In this document: piece after piece, positions 52,874 through 62,500 of the stretch
Position numbering within the stretch: the stretch's first letter is position 1
Layout of the letters: each line of letters opens with the position of its first letter
Source of the DNA: Paenibacillus sp. FSL R10-2782
GTDB lineage: Bacteria; Bacillota; Bacilli; Paenibacillales; Paenibacillaceae
Direction: 5' to 3'
Assembly (NCBI RefSeq): GCF_038592985.1
Contig: NZ_CP151951.1
Location: 3,463,001-3,527,000, forward strand
Length of the DNA stretch: 64,000 nucleotides
Notes under the pieces: generated by a model
What the model was told of the DNA's origin: nothing
Database searches by the model: none
The model's input: only the letters and a program-made list of their open reading frames with translations
Made by a program: the position numbers and the translations under genes

Positions 52874-53983
52874 CTAACTTTTACGGGCAAGACGCTCCAT
52901 TTCTTTTACTAAAATATTGGCTGAATCAGGCTTGCCAAGCGCAGACGCTGATTCAGCCATCCGGCTGCGCAATGCCTCATCCTCCATAATCCCCGCAATG
53001 GATTGAAACAAGGACGCACCATTCAGGTCCTTCTCCACTATCATGACAGAAGCCCCTGCCTTTTCGAGTGTACGGGCATTGGCCTCCTGATGGTTGTTCG
53101 TCACATTGGGGGATGGAATTAGAATGGATGGAATACCCAACGATGTGATTTCAGCCAAGAACGACGCGCCAGCGCGATTAACGATTAAAGAGGTACAGGC
53201 CAGCACCTCTGGCATATTATGAATATAGGGAAGCACGTGCAAATGATTGGGCAATGATCCGATCTGATTCCGTATGCTGTCCAACGTCTGCTCATAGTAA
53301 GATTCACCAGTCACATATACAAAATGGACGTCTTTCAGTTGCGAAAGTTGCGGAGCCATCGCAATCATGGCATCATTAATGGCCTTTGCTCCCCTACTGC
53401 CACCGACCACAAGCACGACCGAGCTGTTCATTGGAACCCCGATGGTAGCAAAGCCTCGGTCCCGGTTAGCCTGACGAACCGTTGTAGCACGCGGATTCCC
53501 GGTGTACAGTACATTTTTGGCTTTGGGGAATGCTCCTTCAGAGCCTTCAAAGCTGACAGCCACCGTATCCACGTAACGGCTCAGAAACGCATTGGTCAAT
53601 CCCGGGATTGCATTTTGCTCATGAATAATGCTGGGTATCCCCAACCTGGAAGCAGCATACACGACAGGGCCGCATACATAACCCCCGGTGCCAATCACGA
53701 TATCCGGCTTGAATTTTTTCAATAATGCTTTGGATCTGCGAACCCCTTTGAAGAAGCGCATAATCGTTTTTATATTTTCCACAGACAAGCTGCGACGAAA
53801 TCCTGTAATATCAATAGCCTCAAACGGAATTTTTTCCTGAGGAACCAGCTTGCTTTCCAGTCCCCGCTGACCGCCAATGTACAAAAATTCAGCGCCCGGA
53901 TCAATCTCTTCGCACTGTCTGGCTACAGCGAGCGCCGGATAAATGTGCCCTCCGGTACCGCCGCCGCTCAAAACGACGCGCAT
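52874..53983 (-). CDS. murG: MurG, lipid II-forming N-acetylglucosaminyltransferase
   Basis: A 369-residue GT28 enzyme that adds GlcNAc to lipid I at the membrane's inner face. The N-terminal GGGTGGHIYPALAV loop, TGGYVCGPV, and in the UDP-GlcNAc domain NRAGASFLAEITSLGIPSILIPSPN are all present. ATG 53983 follows GAGGTGAACG. It is 6 bp after the spoVE stop. Confidence 0.97.
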   Translation of the reverse strand: MRVVLSGGGTGGHIYPALAVARQCEEIDPGAEFLYIGGQRGLESKLVPQEKIPFEAIDITGFRRSLSVENIKTIMRFFKGVRRSKALLKKFKPDIVIGTGGYVCGPVVYAASRLGIPSIIHEQNAIPGLTNAFLSRYVDTVAVSFEGSEGAFPKAKNVLYTGNPRATTVRQANRDRGFATIGVPMNSSVVLVVGGSRGAKAINDAMIAMAPQLSQLKDVHFVYVTGESYYEQTLDSIRNQIGSLPNHLHVLPYIHNMPEVLACTSLIVNRAGASFLAEITSLGIPSILIPSPNVTNNHQEANARTLEKAGASVMIVEKDLNGASLFQSIAGIMEDEALRSRMAESASALGKPDSANILVKEMERLARKS

Positions 53984-53989
53984 AAACGT

Positions 53990-55087
53990 TCACCTCGCAT
54001 AACGTGATAAATTCAGTAAAATGCCCAGCGCTGTTAGCATCAACGTCAGAGAAGAGCCTCCGTAGCTGATTAAGGGCAGTGTTATTCCTGTCACCGGCAT
54101 TAAGCCGATTACGACACCTATGTTAATGACCACCTGTAAGGCAACCATCCCCACAATGCCTACAGCGAGCAAACTGCCGTAAGTATCCGGGATGGTAATA
54201 GCGACGCGCATTCCTCTCCACACGAGAACCAGAAAGAGCGCCAGCACTGTCATTCCACCGATAAAGCCAAGCTCCTCTGCCAAAATCGAAAAAATAAAGT
54301 CCGTCTGCGGCTCGGGAACATAGCTGTATTTCTGGCGGCTCATGCCAAGCCCCAAGCCTGCCAGCCCTCCAGGTCCAATGGCATACAGCGATTGAATAAT
54401 TTGATACCCTGCGCCAAGCGGATCGGACCACGGGTCCAAGAACGCTGTGATCCGCTGGAGCCGATAAGGCGCAGCCGCAATCAGGGCCGCAAATCCCGCC
54501 GCTCCCGTTAAAGCCAGCAGGCCCAGATGCTTCATACGTGCGCCTGCCGTAAATACGATTAGCATGGACGCCCCCATCATCACCGTGCCTGTACCCAAAT
54601 CGGGCTGGAGCATAATCAGGCCAAAGGCCAGTCCCATGAGTCCAAGCGGGGGCAACAGGCCACGAGTAAAGGAATTAATATCATAATCCGGGCGGCTGAG
54701 CCAGCGTGCGAGAAAAAGAATCATGCCCAGCTTCATAAACTCGGATGGCTGAATGCCAAAAGAGCTGATACCGAGCCAGCTTCGTGCCCCGCCTCTGACT
54801 ACACCAATGCCTGGGATGAGTACGGCAACCAGCAACGCGAGACAGATCAGCAGCACAACCCTAGCATACTTCTGCCAGATCCGATAGTCTGTTCGGGCAG
54901 TGAAGTACATTGCCACAAGACCTAGCCCGGCGAACAGCAGCTGCCGCTTTACAAAATAGTAGGAGTCCCCGTACTCGTGAAAAGCGAGAACGGCGCCCGC
55001 ACTGTATACCATAACCATGCCGATGGCTAACAAGCTCAAAATACAGACGAAAAGCCATATATCCGGCGCCGGACGAGATTGCTTCAT
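53990..55087 (-). CDS. spoVE: SEDS-family glycosyltransferase SpoVE/FtsW
   Basis: A 365-residue polytopic protein (about ten membrane segments) that polymerises lipid II. SEDS signatures: ARSWLGISSFGIQPSEFMK, LQPDLGTG and the C-terminal ISYGGSSLT. It lies between murD and murG, as spoVE does in B. subtilis. Whether it serves spore cortex (SpoVE), vegetative division (FtsW), or both cannot be told. A hairpin overlaps the end of murD just upstream. Confidence 0.93.
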   Translation of the reverse strand: MKQSRPAPDIWLFVCILSLLAIGMVMVYSAGAVLAFHEYGDSYYFVKRQLLFAGLGLVAMYFTARTDYRIWQKYARVVLLICLALLVAVLIPGIGVVRGGARSWLGISSFGIQPSEFMKLGMILFLARWLSRPDYDINSFTRGLLPPLGLMGLAFGLIMLQPDLGTGTVMMGASMLIVFTAGARMKHLGLLALTGAAGFAALIAAAPYRLQRITAFLDPWSDPLGAGYQIIQSLYAIGPGGLAGLGLGMSRQKYSYVPEPQTDFIFSILAEELGFIGGMTVLALFLVLVWRGMRVAITIPDTYGSLLAVGIVGMVALQVVINIGVVIGLMPVTGITLPLISYGGSSLTLMLTALGILLNLSRYAR

Positions 55088-55109
55088 CAGGAGGCCACCC
55101 CTTGCATAA

Positions 55110-55138
55110 AAGTAGGGGCTTATCCAACCCCCCTACTT
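55110..55138 (-). repeat. Intercistronic hairpin at the murD end
   Basis: AAGTAGGGG (55110-55118) pairs with CCCCTACTT (55130-55138). On the minus strand the stem is followed by TTTTAT, so weak termination or processing between murD and spoVE is possible. It overlaps the murD stop codon. Confidence 0.55.
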
Positions 55139-56558
55139 ACAATTTATGCGCCGCCTCTTTAAAAATACGTCCACGCTCTTCATAGGACCGGAACATATCC
55201 CAGCTTGCACACGCAGGTGAGAGCAATACAACATCCCCCGGCTCAGCAAGTTTAGCAGCCCTGTTCACAGCCTCCACGAGCGTAGCGGCGGCGTCCTCCC
55301 CATTATCGACGACCTCGACACGCTCTATTCCGGCCTGACGTGCCCGGTCTGCCAGCTTGTGCCGAGTCTCGCCCAGCAGCACAACAGCCTTTACACCCTC
55401 CTGCAAGGAAGGTACAAGCTCGGCATAATCCGAACCACGATCCAGTCCTCCAGCAATTAGTACAATGGGTTGCTTGAAGGAGGACAACGCCATCATCGTC
55501 GCTTTGGAATTGGTGGCTTTGGAATTGTTGTAATAAGCCGCTCCGGCATATTCTCCAACATATTCGAGCCGATGCTCCACTCCACGAAAAGCGCTTAGCG
55601 GTTCAGCCAATCCAGACGGTTCCGCTCCTGCGGCAATAGCAATTGCGCAAGCGGCGAGGGCATTTTCCACATTAAAACGGCCCGGAAGGCCTATTTCAGC
55701 CACGCCTATAATCGGATGCACCACACCACTCGCATCGCGATATACGATGCTGCGTTCAATGTCATCCGTCACATCCGGTATGTATGGCGGGTCTGCGAAC
55801 AACCCTTCCTGCAAACGTTCCGTCATCGAGAACGGAAGCAGTTTCGCTTTGATATAGGGCACAAGCTCCCGGCAAACAGGATCATCCCAGTTCAATACCG
55901 CAGTATCAGCCGCCGTTTGATTGGCGAACAGACGTGCTTTGGACGCAACATAGTCCTTCATGTCCCCATGATAGTCCAGATGGGTTTCAGCCACGTTCAG
56001 CAAGCAGGCTACAGCAGGTTTGAAATCCTTTGTTCCTTTTAACTGAAAACTGCTCAGCTCCACCACCATCCACTCGTCCGACCTGGCATCCACAGCGGCC
56101 TCACATAATGGAGTGCCGATATTACCAGCCACGATCGGCTTCATGTCTGATGCCTCTAACAGCTTACCTACCCAAGTGGTTGTGGTCGTTTTTCCATTCG
56201 AGCCAGTAATCCCGATCATCGGCGCTTTGCATAGATGATAGGCGACCTCGACCTCGGTCACGACCTCAATACCCAGTTCGACAGCTTTCTGCACTGGCGG
56301 GGCTGTATAAGGAATACCCGGGTTTTTGACAACCAGCTTCACTCCTGGATGAATTAGCCCTTCCGGGTGACTGCCGCATAAAACGGAAATTCCCAAAGCC
56401 TCTAATTCAGAAGCTTCGGGACATTGTTCCCTGTCTTTTTTATCATTGACTGTCAGATTGGCCCCGGCCTGATGCAGTACCTTGGCGACTTGCACGCCAC
56501 TTTTGGCCAGGCCTATAATGACGACCTCTTGATCTCGGTATGTGTCTGGATGGTTCAT
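55137..56558 (-). CDS. murD: UDP-N-acetylmuramoyl-L-alanine--D-glutamate ligase
   Basis: A 473-residue Mur ligase that adds D-Glu. The ATP-binding P-loop is GITGSNGKTTTT (about residues 114-125), with NVAETHLDYHGDMKDY and the NNSKATNSKATMMAL block in the C-terminal half. ATG 56558 follows AAGGGG within the end of mraY. It precedes spoVE. Confidence 0.97.
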   Translation of the reverse strand: MNHPDTYRDQEVVIIGLAKSGVQVAKVLHQAGANLTVNDKKDREQCPEASELEALGISVLCGSHPEGLIHPGVKLVVKNPGIPYTAPPVQKAVELGIEVVTEVEVAYHLCKAPMIGITGSNGKTTTTTWVGKLLEASDMKPIVAGNIGTPLCEAAVDARSDEWMVVELSSFQLKGTKDFKPAVACLLNVAETHLDYHGDMKDYVASKARLFANQTAADTAVLNWDDPVCRELVPYIKAKLLPFSMTERLQEGLFADPPYIPDVTDDIERSIVYRDASGVVHPIIGVAEIGLPGRFNVENALAACAIAIAAGAEPSGLAEPLSAFRGVEHRLEYVGEYAGAAYYNNSKATNSKATMMALSSFKQPIVLIAGGLDRGSDYAELVPSLQEGVKAVVLLGETRHKLADRARQAGIERVEVVDNGEDAAATLVEAVNRAAKLAEPGDVVLLSPACASWDMFRSYEERGRIFKEAAHKL

Positions 56559-56562
56559 TTGT

Positions 56563-57531
56563 CTACAACCCCTTGTTGAGATAAAGTCCGAGTCCTGCCA
56601 GCAGCAGTCCTACAGCCCAGAATGTAATAACAACGCGCCATTCGGACCAGCCGGACAGCTCGAAGTGATGATGAATCGGGCTCATTTTGAAAATTCGTTT
56701 GCCACGTGTTTTAAAGGAAGCTACTTGCAAAACTACGGACAGCATTTCAATTACAAATACGCCACCAATAATAATGAACAAAATTTCGCTTTTGGTGACG
56801 ATAGCGATGGCACCTATAGCGCCTCCGATTCCCAGGGAGCCTGTATCGCCCATAAATACCTTGGCGGGATGCGCGTTATATACAAGAAAGCCAAGTACAG
56901 CACCAATCATGGCCGCTGAGCAAACCGCAGCCGGAAGCGAGGTTGCTTGAATCGCTACGATGGCATAAGCACCGAAGGCAATCGCACTGGTACCGGACAG
57001 CAGCCCGTCCAGTCCATCTGTGAAATTAACGGCGTTGCTAATCGCCAGCATCATAATGACGATGAACGGATAATAGAACCAGCCGCTCCAATCAAACGAC
57101 CAGGAAGTTCCCGGTATACCGATGGCAGTGCTGTGATCATTGCTGATCAGAAGCCAGCACATGATTCCGCTGAACAGCAATTGCCCGAATAGCTTTTGAC
57201 GGGCAGTCAGTCCGAGCGAGCGCTTGAATACAATTTTGATATAATCGTCCAAGAAGCCGATCAGTCCAAAACCAAGCGTAGCGACCAGTAGGACGTAAAA
57301 GTCCGTATTTTTTATCGCCGAAAACTTAAGAAAGGTCAGCGTAAAAGCCACCAGAATAACGATTCCGCCCATAGTAGGCGTACCCGTCTTTTTGAGATGG
57401 CTTTGCGGCCCGTCATCCCGGACCTGCTGGCCGAATTTCATTCGCCGCAGCAGCGGAATGAGTATTGGAGCGGCAATGACCGCCAATATAAACGATACGA
57501 CGATCGTCAGCAGTAATAATTGAATATCCAT
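56563..57531 (-). CDS. mraY: Phospho-N-acetylmuramoyl-pentapeptide transferase MraY
   Basis: A 322-residue membrane enzyme (ten segments) that makes lipid I. Signature motifs: KKTGTPTMGGI, the DDYIK block with Asp pair, NFTDGLDGL and the HHHFELSGWSE loop. Start ATG 57531 follows GAGGGAGACTCCC. It lies between murF and murD. Confidence 0.97.
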   Translation of the reverse strand: MDIQLLLLTIVVSFILAVIAAPILIPLLRRMKFGQQVRDDGPQSHLKKTGTPTMGGIVILVAFTLTFLKFSAIKNTDFYVLLVATLGFGLIGFLDDYIKIVFKRSLGLTARQKLFGQLLFSGIMCWLLISNDHSTAIGIPGTSWSFDWSGWFYYPFIVIMMLAISNAVNFTDGLDGLLSGTSAIAFGAYAIVAIQATSLPAAVCSAAMIGAVLGFLVYNAHPAKVFMGDTGSLGIGGAIGAIAIVTKSEILFIIIGGVFVIEMLSVVLQVASFKTRGKRIFKMSPIHHHFELSGWSEWRVVITFWAVGLLLAGLGLYLNKGL

Positions 57532-57553
57532 GGGAGTCTCCCTCTCGTCAACA

Positions 57554-58960
57554 TCATTTCTGTAGCGGACCGTTTTTCAGCGCATCCACAATTTCTTCCA
57601 GTCGCATCCCTCGGGATGCCTTAACCAGCACGATATCATCGGCACGGAGGTAAGCTTGCAGATCTTGAATCAGTTTTTGCTTATCCTCATAAGCATGTAC
57701 GTCATCAGACGGCATGGACGTTTGCGACCCATGCGCAATGGACGCCCCCAACACACCGTAGGTGAACAGCATATCTACGCCATGTTTCGCTGCAAAAAGC
57801 CCAATTTCCTCGTGGAATTGCTTTTCCTCGGGACCCAGTTCCAGCATGTCGCCAAGCACGGCGATTTTACGCCCCTTTGTTTCGTAACCGGATAACGTCT
57901 GAATTGCAGCTTTCATTGAAGCCGGACTGGCGTTATAAGCATCGTTCAGCAGGGTAAGCCCATTCGTGCAGCTCACGACCTCAATGCGCATGCCTGTCAA
58001 TTTCAAAGCCGATAGCCCTTCGCGCACATGGTCTGCATCCACCCCAAAATGACGCGCTACCGCCAGTGCTGCCAAACCGTTCACAACATTGTGCTGCCCA
58101 AGCAGCGGAAGCCGGAAAGCATCCTTGCCGGATTGGGCCGTCGTGAACAAACTGCCTACTCCATCCGTAGCTATTCCAGTTGGATAATCATCGTTATCCG
58201 CAGACATACCGAACGTGAACAGCTTCAAGCCGTCAGGCTTAACCGTTTCGGGCTCCGCAAGGACTTGCGGCAATAGCGGTTCATCTCCATTGTAAATCAG
58301 CAAGCCGCCGGGTTTGAGACCGCTGACGATTTCCAACTTTGCACGTGCAATTTCCGCACGGGAACCGAGCTGGAGCAAATGCGCTTCGCCAATGTTCGTA
58401 ATGACCGCTACATCAGGCTGGGCAATATCTGACAGCAGGCGGATTTCCCCGCGTCCACTCATTCCCATCTCCAAAATCAGGATGTCCGCATCCTGCGGCA
58501 TGGACAGCACGGTTAAAGGCAAACCGATATGGTTGTTATAGTTCCCTTCGGTTTTGTGTACTTTAAAGGTCGTACCCAGCAACGCGTTGACGATGTCTTT
58601 TGTCGTCGTTTTGCCATTGCTTCCGGTAATCCCTACGACAGAGACACCCGTTTCCTGCAAATATGCAGCCGCAAGACGCTGGAGGGCCACCAAAGCATCC
58701 TCTACTTCAATCGCATTCCCTGCCGGAGGTACACCGTGATCCTTTTGCCATAAAAAAGCAGCTGCGCCTTCTCCGCTCACAATCTGCTGCACATAATCAT
58801 GCCCGTCAAACCGTTCACCCGTGAGTGGAACGAACAGCCCCTGGGACTGCGGCTTGCGTGAATCTGTAAAAACGCCCTCAACCATTCGTCCGGCGTCTGC
58901 CCCTATGTGAAGCGTTCCCCCACTCATGGAGGCGATCTGACTTATTGTTCTTTTCATCAC
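57554..58960 (-). CDS. murF: UDP-N-acetylmuramoyl-tripeptide--D-alanyl-D-alanine ligase
   Basis: A 468-residue Mur ligase that adds D-Ala-D-Ala. The P-loop is GITGSNGKTTTKD (about residues 110-122), followed by TEGNYNNHIGLPL, and NDAYNASPASMKAA in the C-terminal part. Start GTG 58960 (or ATG 58957) overlaps the murE stop by 4 bases, indicating coupling. Confidence 0.96.
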   Translation of the reverse strand: MMKRTISQIASMSGGTLHIGADAGRMVEGVFTDSRKPQSQGLFVPLTGERFDGHDYVQQIVSGEGAAAFLWQKDHGVPPAGNAIEVEDALVALQRLAAAYLQETGVSVVGITGSNGKTTTKDIVNALLGTTFKVHKTEGNYNNHIGLPLTVLSMPQDADILILEMGMSGRGEIRLLSDIAQPDVAVITNIGEAHLLQLGSRAEIARAKLEIVSGLKPGGLLIYNGDEPLLPQVLAEPETVKPDGLKLFTFGMSADNDDYPTGIATDGVGSLFTTAQSGKDAFRLPLLGQHNVVNGLAALAVARHFGVDADHVREGLSALKLTGMRIEVVSCTNGLTLLNDAYNASPASMKAAIQTLSGYETKGRKIAVLGDMLELGPEEKQFHEEIGLFAAKHGVDMLFTYGVLGASIAHGSQTSMPSDDVHAYEDKQKLIQDLQAYLRADDIVLVKASRGMRLEEIVDALKNGPLQK

Positions 58961-60444
58961 TTGGATAAACCCCTTATCGCTTCTTTGGCTACGATGCGGT
59001 CATCAAATTCATGCACCGTTTTTCCGATCAACTGGTAGGTCTCATGACCTTTTCCCGCAATCAATACTACATCGTCAGGGCTTGCCATTTCAATAGCTTT
59101 ATGAATAGCAGTTCTACGATCTATGATCAGTTCGTAGCGTTCTGCGGGTATACCTTCGTCAATCAGTCCTTGCTCAATGTCTTTCAAAATAGCTTCCGGG
59201 TCCTCTGTCCGCGGATTATCCGAGGTAATAAAAGCATGATCGCTGTATTGAGCAGCAATTTTTCCCATCAAAGGGCGTTTCGTACGATCCCGGTCCCCGC
59301 CGCACCCGAATACACACCATACTTTGCCAACTGCAAACTCCTGAACGGTGCGAAGCACATTTTCCAGTCCATCCGGTGTATGGGCATAGTCTACGATAAC
59401 CGCAAATGGCTGACCTGCGTCTACAGGCTCTACCCGCCCATCTACACCTGCTATTGACTCCAAGCTGTGCTTGATATCAGCCAGAGGCACTCCTTCCAGC
59501 AAAGCGGCCGTGATGGCTGCCAATGCGTTATACACATTGAACTTGCCCACCATTCGCAGCTCAATATCGGCATCGCCTTTAAAAGTAGAGACATGGAAGG
59601 ATGTCCCCTTGGCACCTACAGCGATATGGGATGCCTGCACATCCGATTTCTTTTCCACACCGTATGTAATCACTTGAGCCGCAGTTATGGCCTGGAAATA
59701 GGAAGACGACGGGTCATCCGCATTCAGAACAGCATATTTACTGTCCGACGCATCCCGCGAGAAGGTATTCCCCAGTCGGGAAAATAACAGCCCTTTGGCC
59801 GCACGGTACTCTTCCATCGTGTTATGGTAGTCCAGATGATCCTGCGTCAGGTTCGTAAATATAGCGGTGCGAAAATCAGTTCCTTTCACCCGCCCTTGCT
59901 CCAGCGCATGTGAGGATACCTCCATCACACAACATTGGACACCTTGCTCCGCCATATTGCCAAGATAGCGTTGCAGCTCTACAGCCTCGGGTGTGGTACC
60001 GGACATAGGGTAGGACCGACCACCGTAACGCATTTGAATAGTGCCGATCAATCCAGTGCTTACTCCGGCATCGTTCAAGATTTTTTCGATAAGATAAGTT
60101 ATGGTTGTTTTGCCATTCGTTCCGGTTACGCCGATCATTCGCATGCGGCGGCTCGGTGAATCAAACATATAATCCGCCAAAACCGCCATTGCGTACCGGG
60201 CATCCTTGACTATAAGTTGTGGCACAGGTACGTTCAATTCCCGTTCCACAACCAAAGCCGCTGCCCCGGACGCAACTGCCTGCTGTGCATAATCGTGTCC
60301 GTCAACCGTAAAACCGGGCAGACACAGAAATAAATCTCCCTGATGTACCCTGCGTGAGTCCTCCCCGATTCCTCGGCAGTCCACTGTACCGTCCCCCACA
60401 ATGCGGGAGGCAGCCAGCAATGAAGCCAATTGTTGAAGCTGCAT
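58957..60444 (-). CDS. murE: UDP-N-acetylmuramoyl-L-alanyl-D-glutamate--meso-diaminopimelate ligase
   Basis: A 495-residue Mur ligase. The P-loop is GVTGTNGKTT (about residues 114-123) and the C-terminal DNPR motif (DNPRTEDPE, about 408-416) is the meso-diaminopimelate specificity mark. The wall is therefore probably A1-gamma type. ATG 60444 follows GGAGGAATG. Overlaps murF by 4 bases. Follows spoVD by 56 bp. Confidence 0.97.
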   Translation of the reverse strand: MQLQQLASLLAASRIVGDGTVDCRGIGEDSRRVHQGDLFLCLPGFTVDGHDYAQQAVASGAAALVVERELNVPVPQLIVKDARYAMAVLADYMFDSPSRRMRMIGVTGTNGKTTITYLIEKILNDAGVSTGLIGTIQMRYGGRSYPMSGTTPEAVELQRYLGNMAEQGVQCCVMEVSSHALEQGRVKGTDFRTAIFTNLTQDHLDYHNTMEEYRAAKGLLFSRLGNTFSRDASDSKYAVLNADDPSSSYFQAITAAQVITYGVEKKSDVQASHIAVGAKGTSFHVSTFKGDADIELRMVGKFNVYNALAAITAALLEGVPLADIKHSLESIAGVDGRVEPVDAGQPFAVIVDYAHTPDGLENVLRTVQEFAVGKVWCVFGCGGDRDRTKRPLMGKIAAQYSDHAFITSDNPRTEDPEAILKDIEQGLIDEGIPAERYELIIDRRTAIHKAIEMASPDDVVLIAGKGHETYQLIGKTVHEFDDRIVAKEAIRGLSK

Positions 60445-60500
60445 CTTTCATTCCTCCATTGCTCTCTCGTTAATCTTAGTATGGGTATAAAAAGAACCTA

Positions 60501-62417
60501 TCAATCCCCCATATATATACGGATTGTTGATCCCCGCTCCAGCCGGGAGCCTGGCTTCGGTGCCTGACTGACAACCGTCTTGCCTGACCCGGATTTTACG
60601 AGCATAAAGTTCATATTCATATCTTCGTATAAATCTGCAACCGTGGCACCTACCAAATCCGGCACCGTATCAATTCGGTTTTCCCCGTACTTGTATTCCT
60701 TAGAAATCTGATTGGTGCGAGGTGGTATTTTCAGAGCAAGCAGCGAATCCCGCAAAATATTTTGCACAATTGGCGCAGCGACCACCCCTCCGAATTGAAT
60801 GCCTTTTGGGTTATCCACAGCCGTATAGACGACAATTTGTGGATCATCCGCCGGGGCAAAACCGATAAAGGATACAATATGCTCCGAGGAAGAATAACGT
60901 CCGTTGATCACCTTTTGCGCTGTTCCTGTTTTGCCACCCACCCGGTAACCCTCAATAAAAGCGGGGCGACCCGTGCCTTTGGCAACGACGCTCTCCAACG
61001 CTTCTCTCACCTGTCGGGAGGTATCCTCTGAAATAACTCTGCGCATCAGTTCAGGCTCTACTTTTTCCAGCACCTTGCCTGTCTCTGGTTGAATCCAGCC
61101 CTTGGTAATGTGCGGTTTATACAGATTCCCGCCATTGATCGCAGCCGACACAGCGGTCACCTGCTGAATGGGAGTGACAGATACCCCTTGGCCAAAGGCG
61201 GTTGTCGCCAGTTCTACTGGTCCTACCTGGGGTAACTTAAATAAGATACCATTTGCTTCACCAATCATATCAATGCCCGTTTTACTACCGAACCCGAAAT
61301 TGCGAATATACTTGAACAACGATTCCTTGCCCAGACGTTGACCCAGCGTCACAAATCCTGGATTACAGGAATTTTCCACGACTTGAAGGAAGGTCTGGCT
61401 GCCATGGCCGCCTTTTTTCCAGCAGCGCAGGCGAGCCCCGCCAACTTCAATGTACCCCGGATCGAAAAAGTGATCGTTTTTGAGATTGACCTTCTTTTCT
61501 TCCAATGCAGCGGCCAAAGTAATAATTTTAAAGGTAGAGCCCGGTTCATATGTCATCCAAATCGGCAAATTTCGATTGTAAATTTCAGGTGCATATTGTT
61601 TGTATAGCGCAGGCTCATAGCCTGGTCGCCCGGCCATGCCCAATATTTCCCCATTCTTGGGGTTCATTGCAATGGCCAACGCAGAATTGGCCTGGAATTT
61701 GACCATAGCCTGGTCAAGCTCCCGTTCCATGATAGACTGTACAGACTTATCAATGGTCAGTTGCAGGTTCAGACCATCCTTTGGTTCAACGTACTTCTCA
61801 GACGAGCCGGGCATCAGGCGACCGCCTGCATCGGATAGATATGCAATGCTTCCGTCAATACCACGAAGCTTGCTGTTGTTCTTTTTCTCTACCCCCGTCA
61901 ACCCCTGATTATCAATTCCCGTAAACCCGAGAATATGAGCCGCCAAATCGCCATAAGGATAATAACGTTTGTTGTCTTCAGCAACAACGATACCCGGCAG
62001 CTTCAAATCACGAATTTGCTGCGCTTTCTCCATCGTAATTTTTCGTCCGCCGGGCTGAAGTTTTTGACTTGCTGTTCGTTTGGTAATCAGCTTGAGCACC
62101 TTATCCACGCTCATATCTAGCAAGGGCGCCAGCCTACGCGCCGTTTCTTCCGGCTCCTTGATTTGCACCGGTATCGCCATGACTGTCGGCGAAGTGACAT
62201 TATAGGTCAGCGCCGTACCTTGCCGATCTAAAATTTCGCCGCGTTTGGCGGCAAAAGGTATATTTCGGCGCCACGATTCCTCGGCCTTGGCCGAGAGTTC
62301 GCCCCCTTTACCCAATTGAACATAGGCGAGCCGGACCGACAAGGCTGCAAATAGTACAAACAATCCCAGCAGCCCCCATACCAGCCTGCGCCGCATGGTC
62401 ACGTTAGATTTCTTCAA
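60501..62417 (-). CDS. spoVD: Sporulation penicillin-binding protein SpoVD
   Basis: A 638-residue class B PBP. One N-terminal membrane anchor (about residues 9-30), a dimerisation region, and a transpeptidase with EPGSTFK (active Ser), ENSCNPG (SxN) and GGKTGTAQK (KTG). A single C-terminal PASTA domain (about 578-638) follows, as in SpoVD and unlike PbpB. It makes spore cortex peptidoglycan with SpoVE. The start is TTG 62417 after GGAGGGGAGCGCG. It lies 83 bp downstream of pbpB. Confidence 0.95.
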   Translation of the reverse strand: MKKSNVTMRRRLVWGLLGLFVLFAALSVRLAYVQLGKGGELSAKAEESWRRNIPFAAKRGEILDRQGTALTYNVTSPTVMAIPVQIKEPEETARRLAPLLDMSVDKVLKLITKRTASQKLQPGGRKITMEKAQQIRDLKLPGIVVAEDNKRYYPYGDLAAHILGFTGIDNQGLTGVEKKNNSKLRGIDGSIAYLSDAGGRLMPGSSEKYVEPKDGLNLQLTIDKSVQSIMERELDQAMVKFQANSALAIAMNPKNGEILGMAGRPGYEPALYKQYAPEIYNRNLPIWMTYEPGSTFKIITLAAALEEKKVNLKNDHFFDPGYIEVGGARLRCWKKGGHGSQTFLQVVENSCNPGFVTLGQRLGKESLFKYIRNFGFGSKTGIDMIGEANGILFKLPQVGPVELATTAFGQGVSVTPIQQVTAVSAAINGGNLYKPHITKGWIQPETGKVLEKVEPELMRRVISEDTSRQVREALESVVAKGTGRPAFIEGYRVGGKTGTAQKVINGRYSSSEHIVSFIGFAPADDPQIVVYTAVDNPKGIQFGGVVAAPIVQNILRDSLLALKIPPRTNQISKEYKYGENRIDTVPDLVGATVADLYEDMNMNFMLVKSGSGKTVVSQAPKPGSRLERGSTIRIYMGD

Positions 62418-62500
62418 ACGCGCTCCCCTCCGTTCCTCTAAATACTCATGACATGTCTTACCTCATGAATATTCAAAAAATCGGACGTTAGAACAAGCTA

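Noticed and set aside
52729..52890. 54-codon N-terminal extension of murB
   Set aside because: No Shine-Dalgarno before it and it overlaps murG; AAGGAGG before 52728 decides the start.
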